From Pseudomonadota bacterium (GTDB lineage: Bacteria > Pseudomonadota > Gammaproteobacteria > Burkholderiales > Burkholderiaceae_C), in contig JAJZDV010000009.1 in NCBI GenBank assembly GCA_021846025.1, positions 1-42,539 of the forward strand: a stretch of DNA of 42,539 bases, given 5' to 3'. The notes under the pieces were generated by a model, which was not told where the DNA came from, searched no databases, and saw only the letters and a program-made list of their open reading frames with translations. Below are positions 8,849 to 16,967 of this stretch, one piece after another. A program made the translations under genes and the position numbers. Positions within the stretch are counted from its first letter, which is position 1, and each line of letters starts with the position of its first letter.

Positions 8849-9727
8849 TCAGGCGTCGCGCGAGGACGGCGGCAGCCGTGGCTGCAGCGCGCGTCGCAGA
8901 ACCTGGTTGGTCAGCCAGCTGGCCGAGCGTCTGGCGTGGTCGGTGACGACAGACGCCGGCAACTGCCGGTAGTCGTCGTTCATCACCAGGAAGCTGTAGT
9001 CGCCGCGGTAGCCGATGCGGTCGATGGCCCTGACCATCTCGGTCAGCCGGGTGCTGTGGCCGCCGTCACCCGGGAAGACGCGGCTGTGATTCGCCGCGGC
9101 CCTGCGGTCGGGATCGGTCACCATGGCCGCCTCGCTGAAGTCGGCCAGTTGCACCAGCGCGATGCGGTTCGGATCGACGTCTTCGAGAAGCGCCAGGTCC
9201 GCGCCCGTCATCAGCATGTGCAGCGTGTCGAGCACCAGGTGGAAATTTTCGTGGTCGACGTCGGCGACCACCGACCAGGCATCGCTTGCGCTGCGCACGC
9301 TGTGCGCCCATGGCACGGCCTTGTAGCCGATGCGCACGTTGAAGGGAACGCCCAGGTTCGCCAGTTTGCGCAGGTCGTGCAGGTCGCTCTGCGCATCCGG
9401 TGCGGGCTCCTCGGTGCTCGACGTCACCACGAGCATCGGCGCGCCGACGGCCTTGCAGAGCTTCAGCGTCTCCTTGGCGATGTCCAGCTTGTACTGGTGC
9501 CGTGCCGGACTGCGTCCCTCGTAGTCGCGAAGCAGCTGCATGCCCGTGATGCGCAATTCGCTGGCACGCACCAGCCGGACGGCCTCGTCGCAGCCGCCTG
9601 GATGGTTGGCCAAATCGCTGCCCCAGAGCATGATCTGGTCGAATCCTGCGGCGCGCACCTGCTGCAGCTTGACCAGGAGCGACCCCGGGAGTGAGGCTGG
9701 ATCGAGGCTGAAATTGCTCTGGATCAT
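8849..9727 (-). CDS. Sugar-phosphate-isomerase-type TIM barrel, 3-dehydroshikimate dehydratase-like, metal site altered
   Basis: The protein has 292 residues and starts at ATG 9727, overlapping the upstream stop in ATGA. It resembles the N-terminal dehydratase domain of QuiC1-type enzymes, which convert 3-dehydroshikimate to protocatechuate: KLQQVRAAGFDQIMLW, LLRDYEG, VLDTLHML, LVQLADF, VFPGDGGH, GYRGDYSF-VMNDD. Of the four expected metal ligands, D167 (VLDT) and Q193 (VQLAD) are present. The two glutamates appear replaced by K136 (IGYKAVPW) and L247 (YSFLVMND). Either the enzyme uses other ligands or its activity is lost or changed. The family call is firm, the loss rests on alignment by eye. 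Confidence 0.8.
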   Translation of the reverse strand: MIQSNFSLDPASLPGSLLVKLQQVRAAGFDQIMLWGSDLANHPGGCDEAVRLVRASELRITGMQLLRDYEGRSPARHQYKLDIAKETLKLCKAVGAPMLVVTSSTEEPAPDAQSDLHDLRKLANLGVPFNVRIGYKAVPWAHSVRSASDAWSVVADVDHENFHLVLDTLHMLMTGADLALLEDVDPNRIALVQLADFSEAAMVTDPDRRAAANHSRVFPGDGGHSTRLTEMVRAIDRIGYRGDYSFLVMNDDYRQLPASVVTDHARRSASWLTNQVLRRALQPRLPPSSRDA

Positions 9728-10587
9728 CGCTGGCGATCCCGGTTCACGAACCCGAACTGCGCTCCGCCACGCACGCTGCGCGTGAGCGCGGCAGTCGCCG
9801 TGCTGCGCGAGTCGAACTCGAAGCCCTTGCTGCGCAGGGACGCGACGGTTGCGGCCAGATCCGTTGTGCTGAACACGAGGCGCGTGAATGCCTCGTCCCA
9901 ATGCGGGTCGCGCGCGAAGTCCTCGGGTAGTTCGAGCAATTCCACCTCGAACTTGCCGCAGGGGCTCGACAGCACCGCGCCGTAGGCGTCGTCGCTGTTC
10001 GTGGTCGTCGGCATGAAGCCGAACAACTGGCCGTAGAAGTCGAACCAGACGTCCGTGCGCCGGGTGTCGGCAGTCTGCACGACACCGCGGAACTCCAGTC
10101 CATGCAGCACTGGCGGATTGCGGTCGACATCGGGCTCGAAGTTGAAGTCAACGTCGTAGAAGGAGATGTCGTGGTAGCGATCGACGAGGTACAGGATGGA
10201 GTCGCCGACGCCGTGCACGCCCGGGATGTTCAACTCCATCGCTTCGGCGCGACTCGGAATAGGCCAGGCCCCGTTTCCGACCAGGCGCTGATAGGCTTTG
10301 CGAGCGTCGGCGACGCGCAATGCCAGCGCACTCAATGCAACGTCGTCGGGTTGCAAGGTGCTGCTGGCGATGACATCCGGATCGGCGTCGACCACGATAT
10401 TCATGGTCCCCTGCCGGTACAGCAACACACGTCGCGATCGATGCCGAGCGACCAGAACGAAGCCGATCTTCTCCAGGACGGTGCCAAACGCTTCCGGGTT
10501 CGCCGTCGCATACTCCACGAACTCCAGCCCATCCATGCCGAGAACGTTTGCGCCACTGCCTGCTGCATGATCTATCGATCCTGACAT
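9724..10587 (-). CDS. HPPD-like VOC-superfamily protein lacking recognisable metal ligands
   Basis: The protein has 287 residues from ATG 10587, chosen because GAGGA lies about 8 bases upstream. It has two VOC halves as in 4-hydroxyphenylpyruvate dioxygenase: an N-terminal module (MDGLEFVEYATANPEAFG, VLLYRQGTMNIVVDAD) and a C-terminal module (WFDFYGQLFGF, VELLELPED, LVFSTTDLAATVASLRSKG). Aligned by eye to HPPD, the three iron ligands fall on G163 (next to H162), L237 and G279, so the iron site seems lost. It is coupled to the dehydratase-like gene by a 4-bp ATGA overlap. QuiC1 enzymes carry the two domains fused in the opposite order. A structural or regulatory partner role is possible. Confidence 0.8.
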   Translation of the reverse strand: MSGSIDHAAGSGANVLGMDGLEFVEYATANPEAFGTVLEKIGFVLVARHRSRRVLLYRQGTMNIVVDADPDVIASSTLQPDDVALSALALRVADARKAYQRLVGNGAWPIPSRAEAMELNIPGVHGVGDSILYLVDRYHDISFYDVDFNFEPDVDRNPPVLHGLEFRGVVQTADTRRTDVWFDFYGQLFGFMPTTTNSDDAYGAVLSSPCGKFEVELLELPEDFARDPHWDEAFTRLVFSTTDLAATVASLRSKGFEFDSRSTATAALTRSVRGGAQFGFVNRDRQR

Positions 10588-10881
10588 CTGGTTGTCCTCG
10601 TGAGGTTCACGCAATGTGTCCGGTTCGCGGCGGTTGCCGCGTGGTCATCCGGTCGGCTCGAGCGCCCGAATTCTAGGGCCACACCACCCAGGCGGAGCCT
10701 GCCGACGTCGAACCTCGCGAAGCCGGTTCAACCGATGGCCCGAGGTCGAGCCTCGTCCTGAAGGCTGTGTCCGGCAGCGACAAGATCGTGGCCTCGAGCG
10801 GGGTCTCCACGCGCACACCGCTTGGCCGATGGCGCATGGGTGGGCAGCGGCCGGGTGCTGTCGCGCAACGCTGCACCCGGC

Positions 10882-11616
10882 TCAGGCCGCCTCGGGAACA
10901 TGGCCGCCGAGCAGAAGGCGGGTGAACGCGGGGTCGTCCATGACGCGGTCCGCCGGCATGTCGATGACGATGCGTCCAATTTCCATGCCGTAGACGTGGT
11001 GCGCCACCTTCAGCGCACTGCGCACATTCTGTTCCACGAGCAGGATGGTCTTGCCGTCGGTGGCCAGCTTGCCCAGCAAATCGAAGACTTCGCCGACGAT
11101 TTTCGGCGACAGGCCGATCGACGGCTCGTCGATCAACAGGATGCTCGGGCGCAGCAACAGTGCACGGGCGATCTCCAGTTGTTTGCGCTCGCCACCGGAG
11201 AGCGTGGAGGCCTGGCTGTTGACGCGCTCGCGCAGTCGCGGGAAGCGCTCAAGCACCTCCTCGATGCGCGGGCGGATCTGCTTGCGCGGCAACATGATCC
11301 CGCCGAGTTCGAGATTGTGGAAGACGCTCAGGCTCGGAAACAGGCTGCGGTCCTGCGGCACATAGGCCATTCCGAGATCGATCATCTTGCGCGGCGAGTG
11401 GCCGACGATCGACTTGCCGCCCAGACGGATGTCGCCGGAGGTTGGGCGGATGACGCCGAACAGCGCCTTGAGCGCGGTCGACTTGCCGGCGCCGTTGGCC
11501 CCGGTGAGCAGGGTGATCAGACCCTCGCGGACGTTCAAGCTGGCCTTCTGGAGGATGGTCAGCGTGCCATACCCGGCTTCGACAAGGTCGAACTCGATCA
11601 ACGCTTCAGTTCCCAA
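10882..11616 (-). CDS. livF: ABC transporter ATPase, LivF type
   Basis: The protein has 244 residues and is the second ATPase of a branched-chain-amino-acid-type importer. Walker A (GANGAGKST), Q-loop (YVPQDRSLFPSLSV), signature (LSGGERKQ), Walker B (ILLIDEPS) and switch-region sequences (LLVEQNV) are all intact. The start at 11616 overlaps the end of livG by 11 bp. It forms the cytoplasmic motor together with LivG. The gene symbol denotes the family; the ligand need not be leucine, and the setting suggests an organic acid. Confidence 0.92.
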   Translation of the reverse strand: MGTEALIEFDLVEAGYGTLTILQKASLNVREGLITLLTGANGAGKSTALKALFGVIRPTSGDIRLGGKSIVGHSPRKMIDLGMAYVPQDRSLFPSLSVFHNLELGGIMLPRKQIRPRIEEVLERFPRLRERVNSQASTLSGGERKQLEIARALLLRPSILLIDEPSIGLSPKIVGEVFDLLGKLATDGKTILLVEQNVRSALKVAHHVYGMEIGRIVIDMPADRVMDDPAFTRLLLGGHVPEAA

Positions 11617-12361
11617 GATAGGCCTCCAGGACTTGCTTGTTCGACCGGATCTCGTCGGGCGTTCCCTCGGCCAGGACCCGACCTTCCAGCATGCAGATGA
11701 TGTGGGGGCACAGCTTCATGATGAATTCCATGTTGTGCTCGATCACGACGTAGCTGCCGCCATGCGTGCGGTTCAGGGTCTTGAGGATCTCGCGCAGTTC
11801 GTCGACCATGCTGGCATTGATCCCGGCGCAGGGCTCATCGAGCAGCACAAGGCGGGGCGCAGGCATGAAGGCCATGGCCACGTCGATGAGTTTCTGCTGG
11901 CCGTAGGCCAGGCTGCCCGCATACTTGTGCGCGACCTTCTGCAGGTGGAACAGCTCGATCATCTCATCGGCCCGCGCTCCCAGTCCGGCGTCGGGGCGCA
12001 TCCACAGACGCTTGGCCATCGTGCCGACGAACTCCTGGCCGGCAATGATCAGGTTGTCGCGGACCGACAGATTCCCGAAGACCTGCAGGCTCTGGAAGGT
12101 GCGACCGATGCCGCGGCGCGACAGCTCCAGCGGCGACTTGCCGGTGATCGGTTCCTCGCAGTACGACACCGAACCCGACGTCGGCACGATTTGCCCCAGG
12201 ATGGAATTGAACAGCGTGGTCTTGCCGCATCCGTTCGGCCCGATCACTCCGACGATCTCGCTGAGGCCGACGTTGAAGCTCACGCCGTCGACCGCCTTGA
12301 TGGTGCCGTAGTGCTTGCGCAACTCGTGCACGCAAAGCGAGGAATGGGCGCTGTTGCTCAT
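11606..12361 (-). CDS. livG: ABC transporter ATPase, LivG type
   Basis: The protein has 251 residues from ATG 12361, which overlaps the livM stop in ATGA. Walker A is GPNGCGKTT, followed by the LivG-specific GIGRTFQSLQVF, a Walker B LVLLDEPCAGIN and a C-terminal IEHNMEFIM segment. The signature loop reads LAYGQQKLIDVA rather than LSGGQ, which is normal for LivG proteins. It pairs with LivF to drive import through LivH/LivM. Confidence 0.92.
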   Translation of the reverse strand: MSNSAHSSLCVHELRKHYGTIKAVDGVSFNVGLSEIVGVIGPNGCGKTTLFNSILGQIVPTSGSVSYCEEPITGKSPLELSRRGIGRTFQSLQVFGNLSVRDNLIIAGQEFVGTMAKRLWMRPDAGLGARADEMIELFHLQKVAHKYAGSLAYGQQKLIDVAMAFMPAPRLVLLDEPCAGINASMVDELREILKTLNRTHGGSYVVIEHNMEFIMKLCPHIICMLEGRVLAEGTPDEIRSNKQVLEAYLGN

Positions 12362-13296
12362 GCCTTGTCTCCAAATCCCAAACGCTCGGGCAGGGCCAGT
12401 AAACCGCCGGGCAGCCAGATCATCAGCGCGACGATCGCGAAGCCGAAGATCACCAAATACCAGTCCTGGGCGAAGCGCAGCCATTCTGGAAGCAGCACCA
12501 CAATCGCGGCGCCGACCACCGGTCCGAAGAAGCGCCCGGAACCCCCCGCAATCACGGCCAGAAGCAGCATCAGCGACGCCGAGTAGGAGAAGGGGATCGG
12601 GTCGATGAACTGCACCAGCGTGGCGTAGAACGTGCCGGCCACACCGGCGAAAACCGCACCGATGGCGAACGCCAGCAACGTGTAGAGCGTGATGTTGACC
12701 CCAAGGCTCTCGGCGCGGATCGGGTTGTCGCGCAGCGCGGTGAACGCACGCCCCCACGGCGACCGCAACAGCCAGGCCATCAGGGCGGCCAGCACCACGG
12801 TGCTGGCAAGGATCAGGTAGTAGAACGGCACCGAACCGTTGAGCACGTGGCCGAACACCGAAGGACGCGGCACGTTGGCGATGCCGAACGGGCCGCCCGT
12901 GAGCCACTGTTCGTTGCGCATGAACAGAGACACCAGCACGTTGAACCCGAGGGTCGCGAACGCCAGGTAGTGGTGCTGCACGCGCAGCGCCGGAAAGCCG
13001 ATCAGCAGTCCCAGCAGGAAGCAGTTCAGCGCCGCCACGGGCACCACGACCCAGAAGGAGAACCCCATGTTCATCAGGATGCCTGCGGTGTACGCGCCGA
13101 TGCCGAGGAACGCCGCCTGGCACAGCGACATCAATCCGGCATAGCCGACAACCAGATTGAGCCCGAAGTTGGCCATGACGTACACGCACCACAGGGACAG
13201 CAGGTAGACACCGTAGCCCTTGAGGCCGAGCGGCAGCAGCGCCAGCGCGGCCACACCTGCAACCATCACGATCCATTGCGCTGTTGTGATTTTCAT
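12358..13296 (-). CDS. livM: ABC transporter permease, LivM type
   Basis: The protein has 312 residues with about eight hydrophobic segments. The family motifs NFGLNLVVGYAGLMSLCQAAFLGIGAY (shown here as one region near residues 43-70) and RDNPIRAESLGVN are intact. ATG 13296 overlaps the livH stop (ATGA), and its own stop overlaps the livG start the same way, so all four importer genes are translationally coupled. It forms half of the inner-membrane channel. The N-terminus MKITTAQWIVMVAG is the first membrane helix. Confidence 0.9.
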   Translation of the reverse strand: MKITTAQWIVMVAGVAALALLPLGLKGYGVYLLSLWCVYVMANFGLNLVVGYAGLMSLCQAAFLGIGAYTAGILMNMGFSFWVVVPVAALNCFLLGLLIGFPALRVQHHYLAFATLGFNVLVSLFMRNEQWLTGGPFGIANVPRPSVFGHVLNGSVPFYYLILASTVVLAALMAWLLRSPWGRAFTALRDNPIRAESLGVNITLYTLLAFAIGAVFAGVAGTFYATLVQFIDPIPFSYSASLMLLLAVIAGGSGRFFGPVVGAAIVVLLPEWLRFAQDWYLVIFGFAIVALMIWLPGGLLALPERLGFGDKA

Positions 13297-14171
13297 ACTT
13301 TTCTCTCTTCGACTTTGCCCAGCAGTCCCTGCGGGCGGAACATGATCACGACCATGAACAGCAACAGCGCGACCCCGTCCTTGTACCCCGGCGAGATGTA
13401 GCTGGCGACCAGGTTTTCCGTGACGCCGATCAGCAGACCGCCGACCAGCGCTCCCCGGGTCTCGTTGAAGCCGCCGATGATTGCCGCGTAGAAGGCCTTG
13501 AGGCTCAAGGTGCTGCCCATGTCGAAGGTGGCCAGGTACGTCGGGGTCACCAGCAGGGCGGCGACGCACGCGAGCACTGCGTTGGCCAGGAAGGTCAGCA
13601 GCACCATGCGCTTGACATTGATGCCCAGGACTTCGGCGCCTTCGGTGTTCTGCGCCACCGCCTGCATCGCGCGTCCGGTCAGGGTTTTCTCCAGCAGTAG
13701 CTGCATGCCGAACACCATCACCCCGGCCAGCACCAGGGTGCCCACGTCGGCCCAGGACAGGGTCAGCTCGCCGATGTGGATCAGGGTCGAGGGGAAGATG
13801 CTCGGAAAGGGCTGAGGCTCGGCGCCGAACACCGCCTTGACGGTCGACTGCAGGCCCGTCGACAGTCCGAGGGTTGCGATCACCAACGGGATCACCCCGT
13901 GGCGCCGCAGCGGGGCAACGATGACACGGTTGAACACGAAACCCATCATGAGCATGGCCAGGCCGCAGGTGATCAGGAACGCCAGCCACAACGGCAGGTG
14001 CAGGGTCTCGATGCAGAAAAGCATGGAGAACGCGGGGAGCATGACAAATTCGCCCTGCGCGAAATTGATCGTTCCAGACGCCTGCCAAAGCAGGCTGAAA
14101 CCGAGTCCGACCAAGGCGTAGATGGCCCCGGTGGCAAGCCCCGAAAGGGTCAACTGAAGGAAGGTGAACAT
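13293..14171 (-). CDS. livH: ABC transporter permease, LivH type
   Basis: The protein has 292 residues and multiple membrane segments. It begins with MFTFLQLTLSGLATGAIYAL and has the LivH hallmarks of a GTINFAQGEF segment and a FNETRGALVGGLLIG loop. It is the first gene of the leftward set livH-livM-livG-livF and is transcribed divergently from the IclR gene. No strong ribosome site precedes the ATG. It forms the inner-membrane channel with LivM. Confidence 0.9.
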   Translation of the reverse strand: MFTFLQLTLSGLATGAIYALVGLGFSLLWQASGTINFAQGEFVMLPAFSMLFCIETLHLPLWLAFLITCGLAMLMMGFVFNRVIVAPLRRHGVIPLVIATLGLSTGLQSTVKAVFGAEPQPFPSIFPSTLIHIGELTLSWADVGTLVLAGVMVFGMQLLLEKTLTGRAMQAVAQNTEGAEVLGINVKRMVLLTFLANAVLACVAALLVTPTYLATFDMGSTLSLKAFYAAIIGGFNETRGALVGGLLIGVTENLVASYISPGYKDGVALLLFMVVIMFRPQGLLGKVEERKV

Positions 14172-14845
14172 GGTGGATGGTCCTGGTCGTCCAGTCGGAT
14201 CAAGGGTTGGTGGCCACTCGCGCCAGCCGTGCGATGGACGTGGCGTGGTCGGGCGGGGTGGTGAACATCGGTTTGCGTAGCGTCATCCATGTCTCCAATG
14301 GTGGTGTCCTGGCGTGGTGTCCTGGCCCAAGGGCCCTGCAGGCCCAGCGCGGTCAAGGCAAGGGCGCGAGGGTTTCCCGGCGCGCGACGATCGAGGCAGG
14401 CCCGGCCTGTGCGCAGCACCTCGGCGGCGAGCCGCTTGCGGTGCAAGCACCGGAGCAGGCCAAGGCGCGCTAGGCTGCGGTGAAACCGGTCTTTCACGCC
14501 CTCCAGAGCCGGCTGGGTTGACCCCTGCCACGGCGGCTGCAGGCTCAAAATCCATCGGAATCGTTCGCTGTCCATCTTGATGGCCCTCGCATTCGAACGT
14601 TCGGCGTCCGGTCACGCAACACTCGGCGCGACCCTGGCCTGCGTCAGGTTGACGGCGGCGATGGTGAATGCCTGGGAAGGTCGGATGGTGTTCAAGGGTT
14701 GTCTCGCTCTGTGAGGCGTGCCGCGTGCCTTGTTTTTGTCTGGTCATCGTAGTCAGTCGCAAGCTGGCGAACCATTGCGGACTTGGAGCTTGCGCGCGAA
14801 AATCGCTACAGGGCGTACGCTATTCGCGCAATTTGGTGGCAGGAG
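14172..14845. other. Divergent control region between livH and the IclR gene
   Basis: The region is 674 bp and should contain the promoters of both the leftward importer operon and the rightward IclR gene. The only clear symmetry is near the IclR start: TTGCGCG at 14790-14796 and its complement CGCGCAA at 14825-14831. No gene with recognisable features was seen in the rest, which is GC-rich. Confidence 0.5.
14790..14831. promoter_or_regulatory. Candidate IclR operator, spaced inverted half-sites
   Basis: Arms TTGCGCG (14790-14796) and CGCGCAA (14825-14831) form an inverted repeat just upstream of the IclR start. The same half-site pair occurs back to back upstream of 16086. Self-regulation is common in IclR regulators. 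The arms are short and GC-rich, so chance is not excluded. Confidence 0.4.
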
Positions 14846-15622
14846 ATGACCGTGGTGGATGACGACAACATCAAGCGGGACAGTGTTGCGGGAATCGAGA
14901 AGGGATTGCGGGTGATTGAAGCTTTCGCCGATGCCCACCCGCGGCTGAGCGCGTCGACGGCCGCCAAACGCACCGGCCTAAGCCGCACGGCGGCCCGTCG
15001 CTACCTGCTGACCTTGTTTCGCCTGGGTTACCTGGAAAGCGACGGCTCGATGTTTTGGCTGACGCCGCGGGTGTTGCGCCTGGGCTGGTCCTATTTCGAT
15101 TCGGCGCGGCTGCCGCGTACCGTGCAGCCTTTCCTGCAGCAGATCAGTCGCGAACTGGGCGGGATCACGGCTTCCTTTGGCGTGCTCGACGACGGGGATT
15201 TGGTCTTCATTGCGCGCAACGTGTCGAGCAACTACCAGACCCTGAGCTTCATGCTCGGGTCGCGGGTGCCGGCGAATGTGGCCTCCGCGGGGATCGCCCT
15301 GCTGTCCTGCCTGTCGCGGGCAGAGGTCGACGTCTGGCTGGCGCGGCAGAAGCTCATTCCCTACACGTCGATGACGGTGACGCGTCACGACGAGGTGCGT
15401 GCCGTGATCGACCGCGCGCGCCAGGACGGCTTCGCGATGCTTGAGCAGCAAATGGAGCGGGACCGGCGCGGCATCGCCGTGCCGGTGCAGGCGCGCAACG
15501 GCCGAGTCGTCGGCGCGCTGAGCGTCAGCCTGCCGATGAGCGGAGAGACCGCCAAGTCGGCGATCGCCCGCGTGCTCCCGCTGCTGCGCTTGGCCGAGCA
15601 TTCGCTGCTGTCGTTGCTCTGA
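14846..15622 (+). CDS. IclR-family regulator, PcaU/PobR-like
   Basis: The protein has 258 residues from ATG 14846; a GTG at 14852, with better spacing from the AGGAG at 14841-14845, is an alternative. An N-terminal winged helix (SVAGIEKGLRVIEAFAD, then AAKRTGLSRTAARRYLLTL) is followed by the IclR effector domain (FLQQISRELGG, NVSSNYQTLSFMLGSRVP, RRGIAVPVQARNG). The sequence resembles the PcaR/PcaU/PobR group, which senses protocatechuate, beta-ketoadipate or 4-hydroxybenzoate. It sits between the divergent gene sets and is the best candidate for their controller. The effector is unknown. Confidence 0.88.
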   Translation: MTVVDDDNIKRDSVAGIEKGLRVIEAFADAHPRLSASTAAKRTGLSRTAARRYLLTLFRLGYLESDGSMFWLTPRVLRLGWSYFDSARLPRTVQPFLQQISRELGGITASFGVLDDGDLVFIARNVSSNYQTLSFMLGSRVPANVASAGIALLSCLSRAEVDVWLARQKLIPYTSMTVTRHDEVRAVIDRARQDGFAMLEQQMERDRRGIAVPVQARNGRVVGALSVSLPMSGETAKSAIARVLPLLRLAEHSLLSLL

Positions 15623-15967
15623 GCGCCTGTGGGCCACGGCCCGCACGGCATGCCCGGCCCGTGGCCTGCGCTGGCACGCTGGCCACGGGTCCGGCCGGCA
15701 CAGCTGGAGCGCACCGGGAGCCGGGCCGCGAGTCCACGCGGAACATGGCTTGCACCGCGGGCCTGCCTGCAAGCCCCCGGGAGCGGCCGCGCGCACCGTG
15801 CGGCGAGATGAACGGGTGCCCGCTCCGGGCCCTCCGTCGGTCCGAACCGTCGACTCCAGAGCCGCCGGTGGCGCGCGCCGTGACGCCCTCGACCCAATGG
15901 GGTGAGTGGGGGTGAAAGACGACGAAGCCGTGCGGCAAAGTGCGCGATATTTGGCGTCGGGTGCGCG

Positions 15968-15981
15968 TATTGCGCGCAATA
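15968..15981. promoter_or_regulatory. Perfect 14-bp palindrome, candidate operator
   Basis: TATTGCGCGCAATA reads identically on both strands. It lies 15 bp upstream of a candidate -35 element, a suitable position for an activator. Its TTGCGCG half-site matches the spaced pair in front of the IclR gene. Confidence 0.5.
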
Positions 15982-15996
15982 ACGCCATCCCTCAGA

Positions 15997-16025
15997 TTGT
16001 TGGGGGGGGAGGGGATTTCTAGCAT
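15997..16025 (+). promoter_or_regulatory. Candidate sigma-70 promoter of the rightward operon
   Basis: TTGTTG at 15997-16002 and TAGCAT at 16020-16025 are separated by 17 bases. Both boxes are imperfect (3/6 and 4/6 to consensus), as expected for an activated promoter. A poly-G tract fills much of the spacer. Confidence 0.4.
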
Positions 16026-16042
16026 GAAGCACTGACAAGCTT

Positions 16043-16067
16043 ATCGGCCTTTCGAGCGCCGATTTTT
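16043..16067 (+). terminator. Small hairpin with T-tract in the leader (possible attenuator)
   Basis: ATCGGC (16043-16048) pairs with GCCGAT (16058-16063) over a 9-base loop, and the right arm runs into five T residues. It lies just downstream of the candidate promoter and ends 18 bases before the start of the first gene. The 6-bp stem is short, so termination would be partial at best. Confidence 0.35.
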
Positions 16068-16085
16068 GCTGCCGAAGAGACGCTG

Positions 16086-16919
16086 ATGCCAATCCGTTAT
16101 TCCCTCGCCCACCTCACCGTGCTGGGTTGCCCGACGCCCGAAATGGTCTATGTGGCCAGCAGGGCTGGGTACGATTATGTGAGCCCTCGCCTGATCTACA
16201 TGGGGCTGCCCGGCGAGCCCAACTACGCGCTGGCCGACAACCCGGAATTGATGCGTCAGACCCGGCGCGCGCTGGCCGAGACCGGGCTGCGGGTCCACGA
16301 CATCGAACTGGCACGCGTGCACGACAACATGCACCCGACCAAGTACCTTCCGGCGATGGAGGTGGCTGCGGAACTGGGTGCCAAGGCGGTGCTCTCCAGC
16401 ATCTGGACCCAGGATATCCCCTATGCGACGGAAAAATTCGCGCAGATCTGCGATCTCGCGGCCCCGTTCGGGCTGACTGTCGACCTGGAGTACGTTCCGA
16501 TTTCCAGCGTGAACACCCTTGCCGGCGCCGCCTCGGTGCTGCGTGCGGTGCAAAAGCCCAATGCCGGGTTGATGGTGGACATGCACCATTTCCACCGGGC
16601 ACAAGACAACCCTGCAGATCTGGACATGCTGCCGCGCGCGTGGTTCCACTTCGCGCACCTGTGCGACGCCGTCGGGGAAATCCCGACAGACCGCGCAGAA
16701 ATGACGCGGATCCTGCGGGAAGAGCGGCTGTATGTCGGCGAAGGTGGAATCGACGTCGCCTCGATCCTGCGGCATCTTCCGCTGGAGGTGTATTCGATCG
16801 AACTCCCGCACCTGAAGCGGGCGAAGGAGTTCGGTTTTGCCGAGCACGCCTTCCGCTGCCTGGAATCGGCCAAGACCTACGTGGCACGGCACGCGATCAC
16901 GCCCGGGAGCGCCGGATGA
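16086..16919 (+). CDS. Sugar phosphate isomerase/epimerase-type TIM barrel, metal site complete
   Basis: The protein has 277 residues of the AP_endonuc_2 fold. All four expected metal ligands can be placed: E135 (VDLEYVP), D165 (LMVDMHHFH), H191 (FAHLCDA) and E239 (YSIELPH). A GEGGID loop precedes the last ligand. Enzymes of this fold include epimerases, isomerases, inosose dehydratase and 3-dehydroshikimate dehydratase. With AroD and AroE homologues downstream, dehydration or epimerisation of a cyclic polyol acid is likely, but the substrate is not fixed. It is the first gene of the rightward set, 48 bp before the DMT carrier gene. Confidence 0.82.
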   Translation: MPIRYSLAHLTVLGCPTPEMVYVASRAGYDYVSPRLIYMGLPGEPNYALADNPELMRQTRRALAETGLRVHDIELARVHDNMHPTKYLPAMEVAAELGAKAVLSSIWTQDIPYATEKFAQICDLAAPFGLTVDLEYVPISSVNTLAGAASVLRAVQKPNAGLMVDMHHFHRAQDNPADLDMLPRAWFHFAHLCDAVGEIPTDRAEMTRILREERLYVGEGGIDVASILRHLPLEVYSIELPHLKRAKEFGFAEHAFRCLESAKTYVARHAITPGSAG

Positions 16920-16967
16920 TCGTGTTGCGGCCGACGCTCGGACCGGCGCGCCCGCGGAGCCTGCGCG

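Larger units (their letters stand above)
15623..16085. other. Control region upstream of the rightward catabolic genes
   Basis: The region is 463 bp. It starts with GC-rich hairpins after the IclR stop, such as GGCCACGG at 15632-15639 with CCGTGGCC at 15659-15666. There is no T-tract, so it is at best a weak terminator. It then holds a 14-bp palindrome, a candidate promoter and a leader hairpin, listed separately. No gene was seen. Confidence 0.5.

Noticed and set aside
15632-15666. Terminator after the IclR gene
   Set aside because: The stem is good but no T-tract follows, so it may be simply GC-rich sequence.
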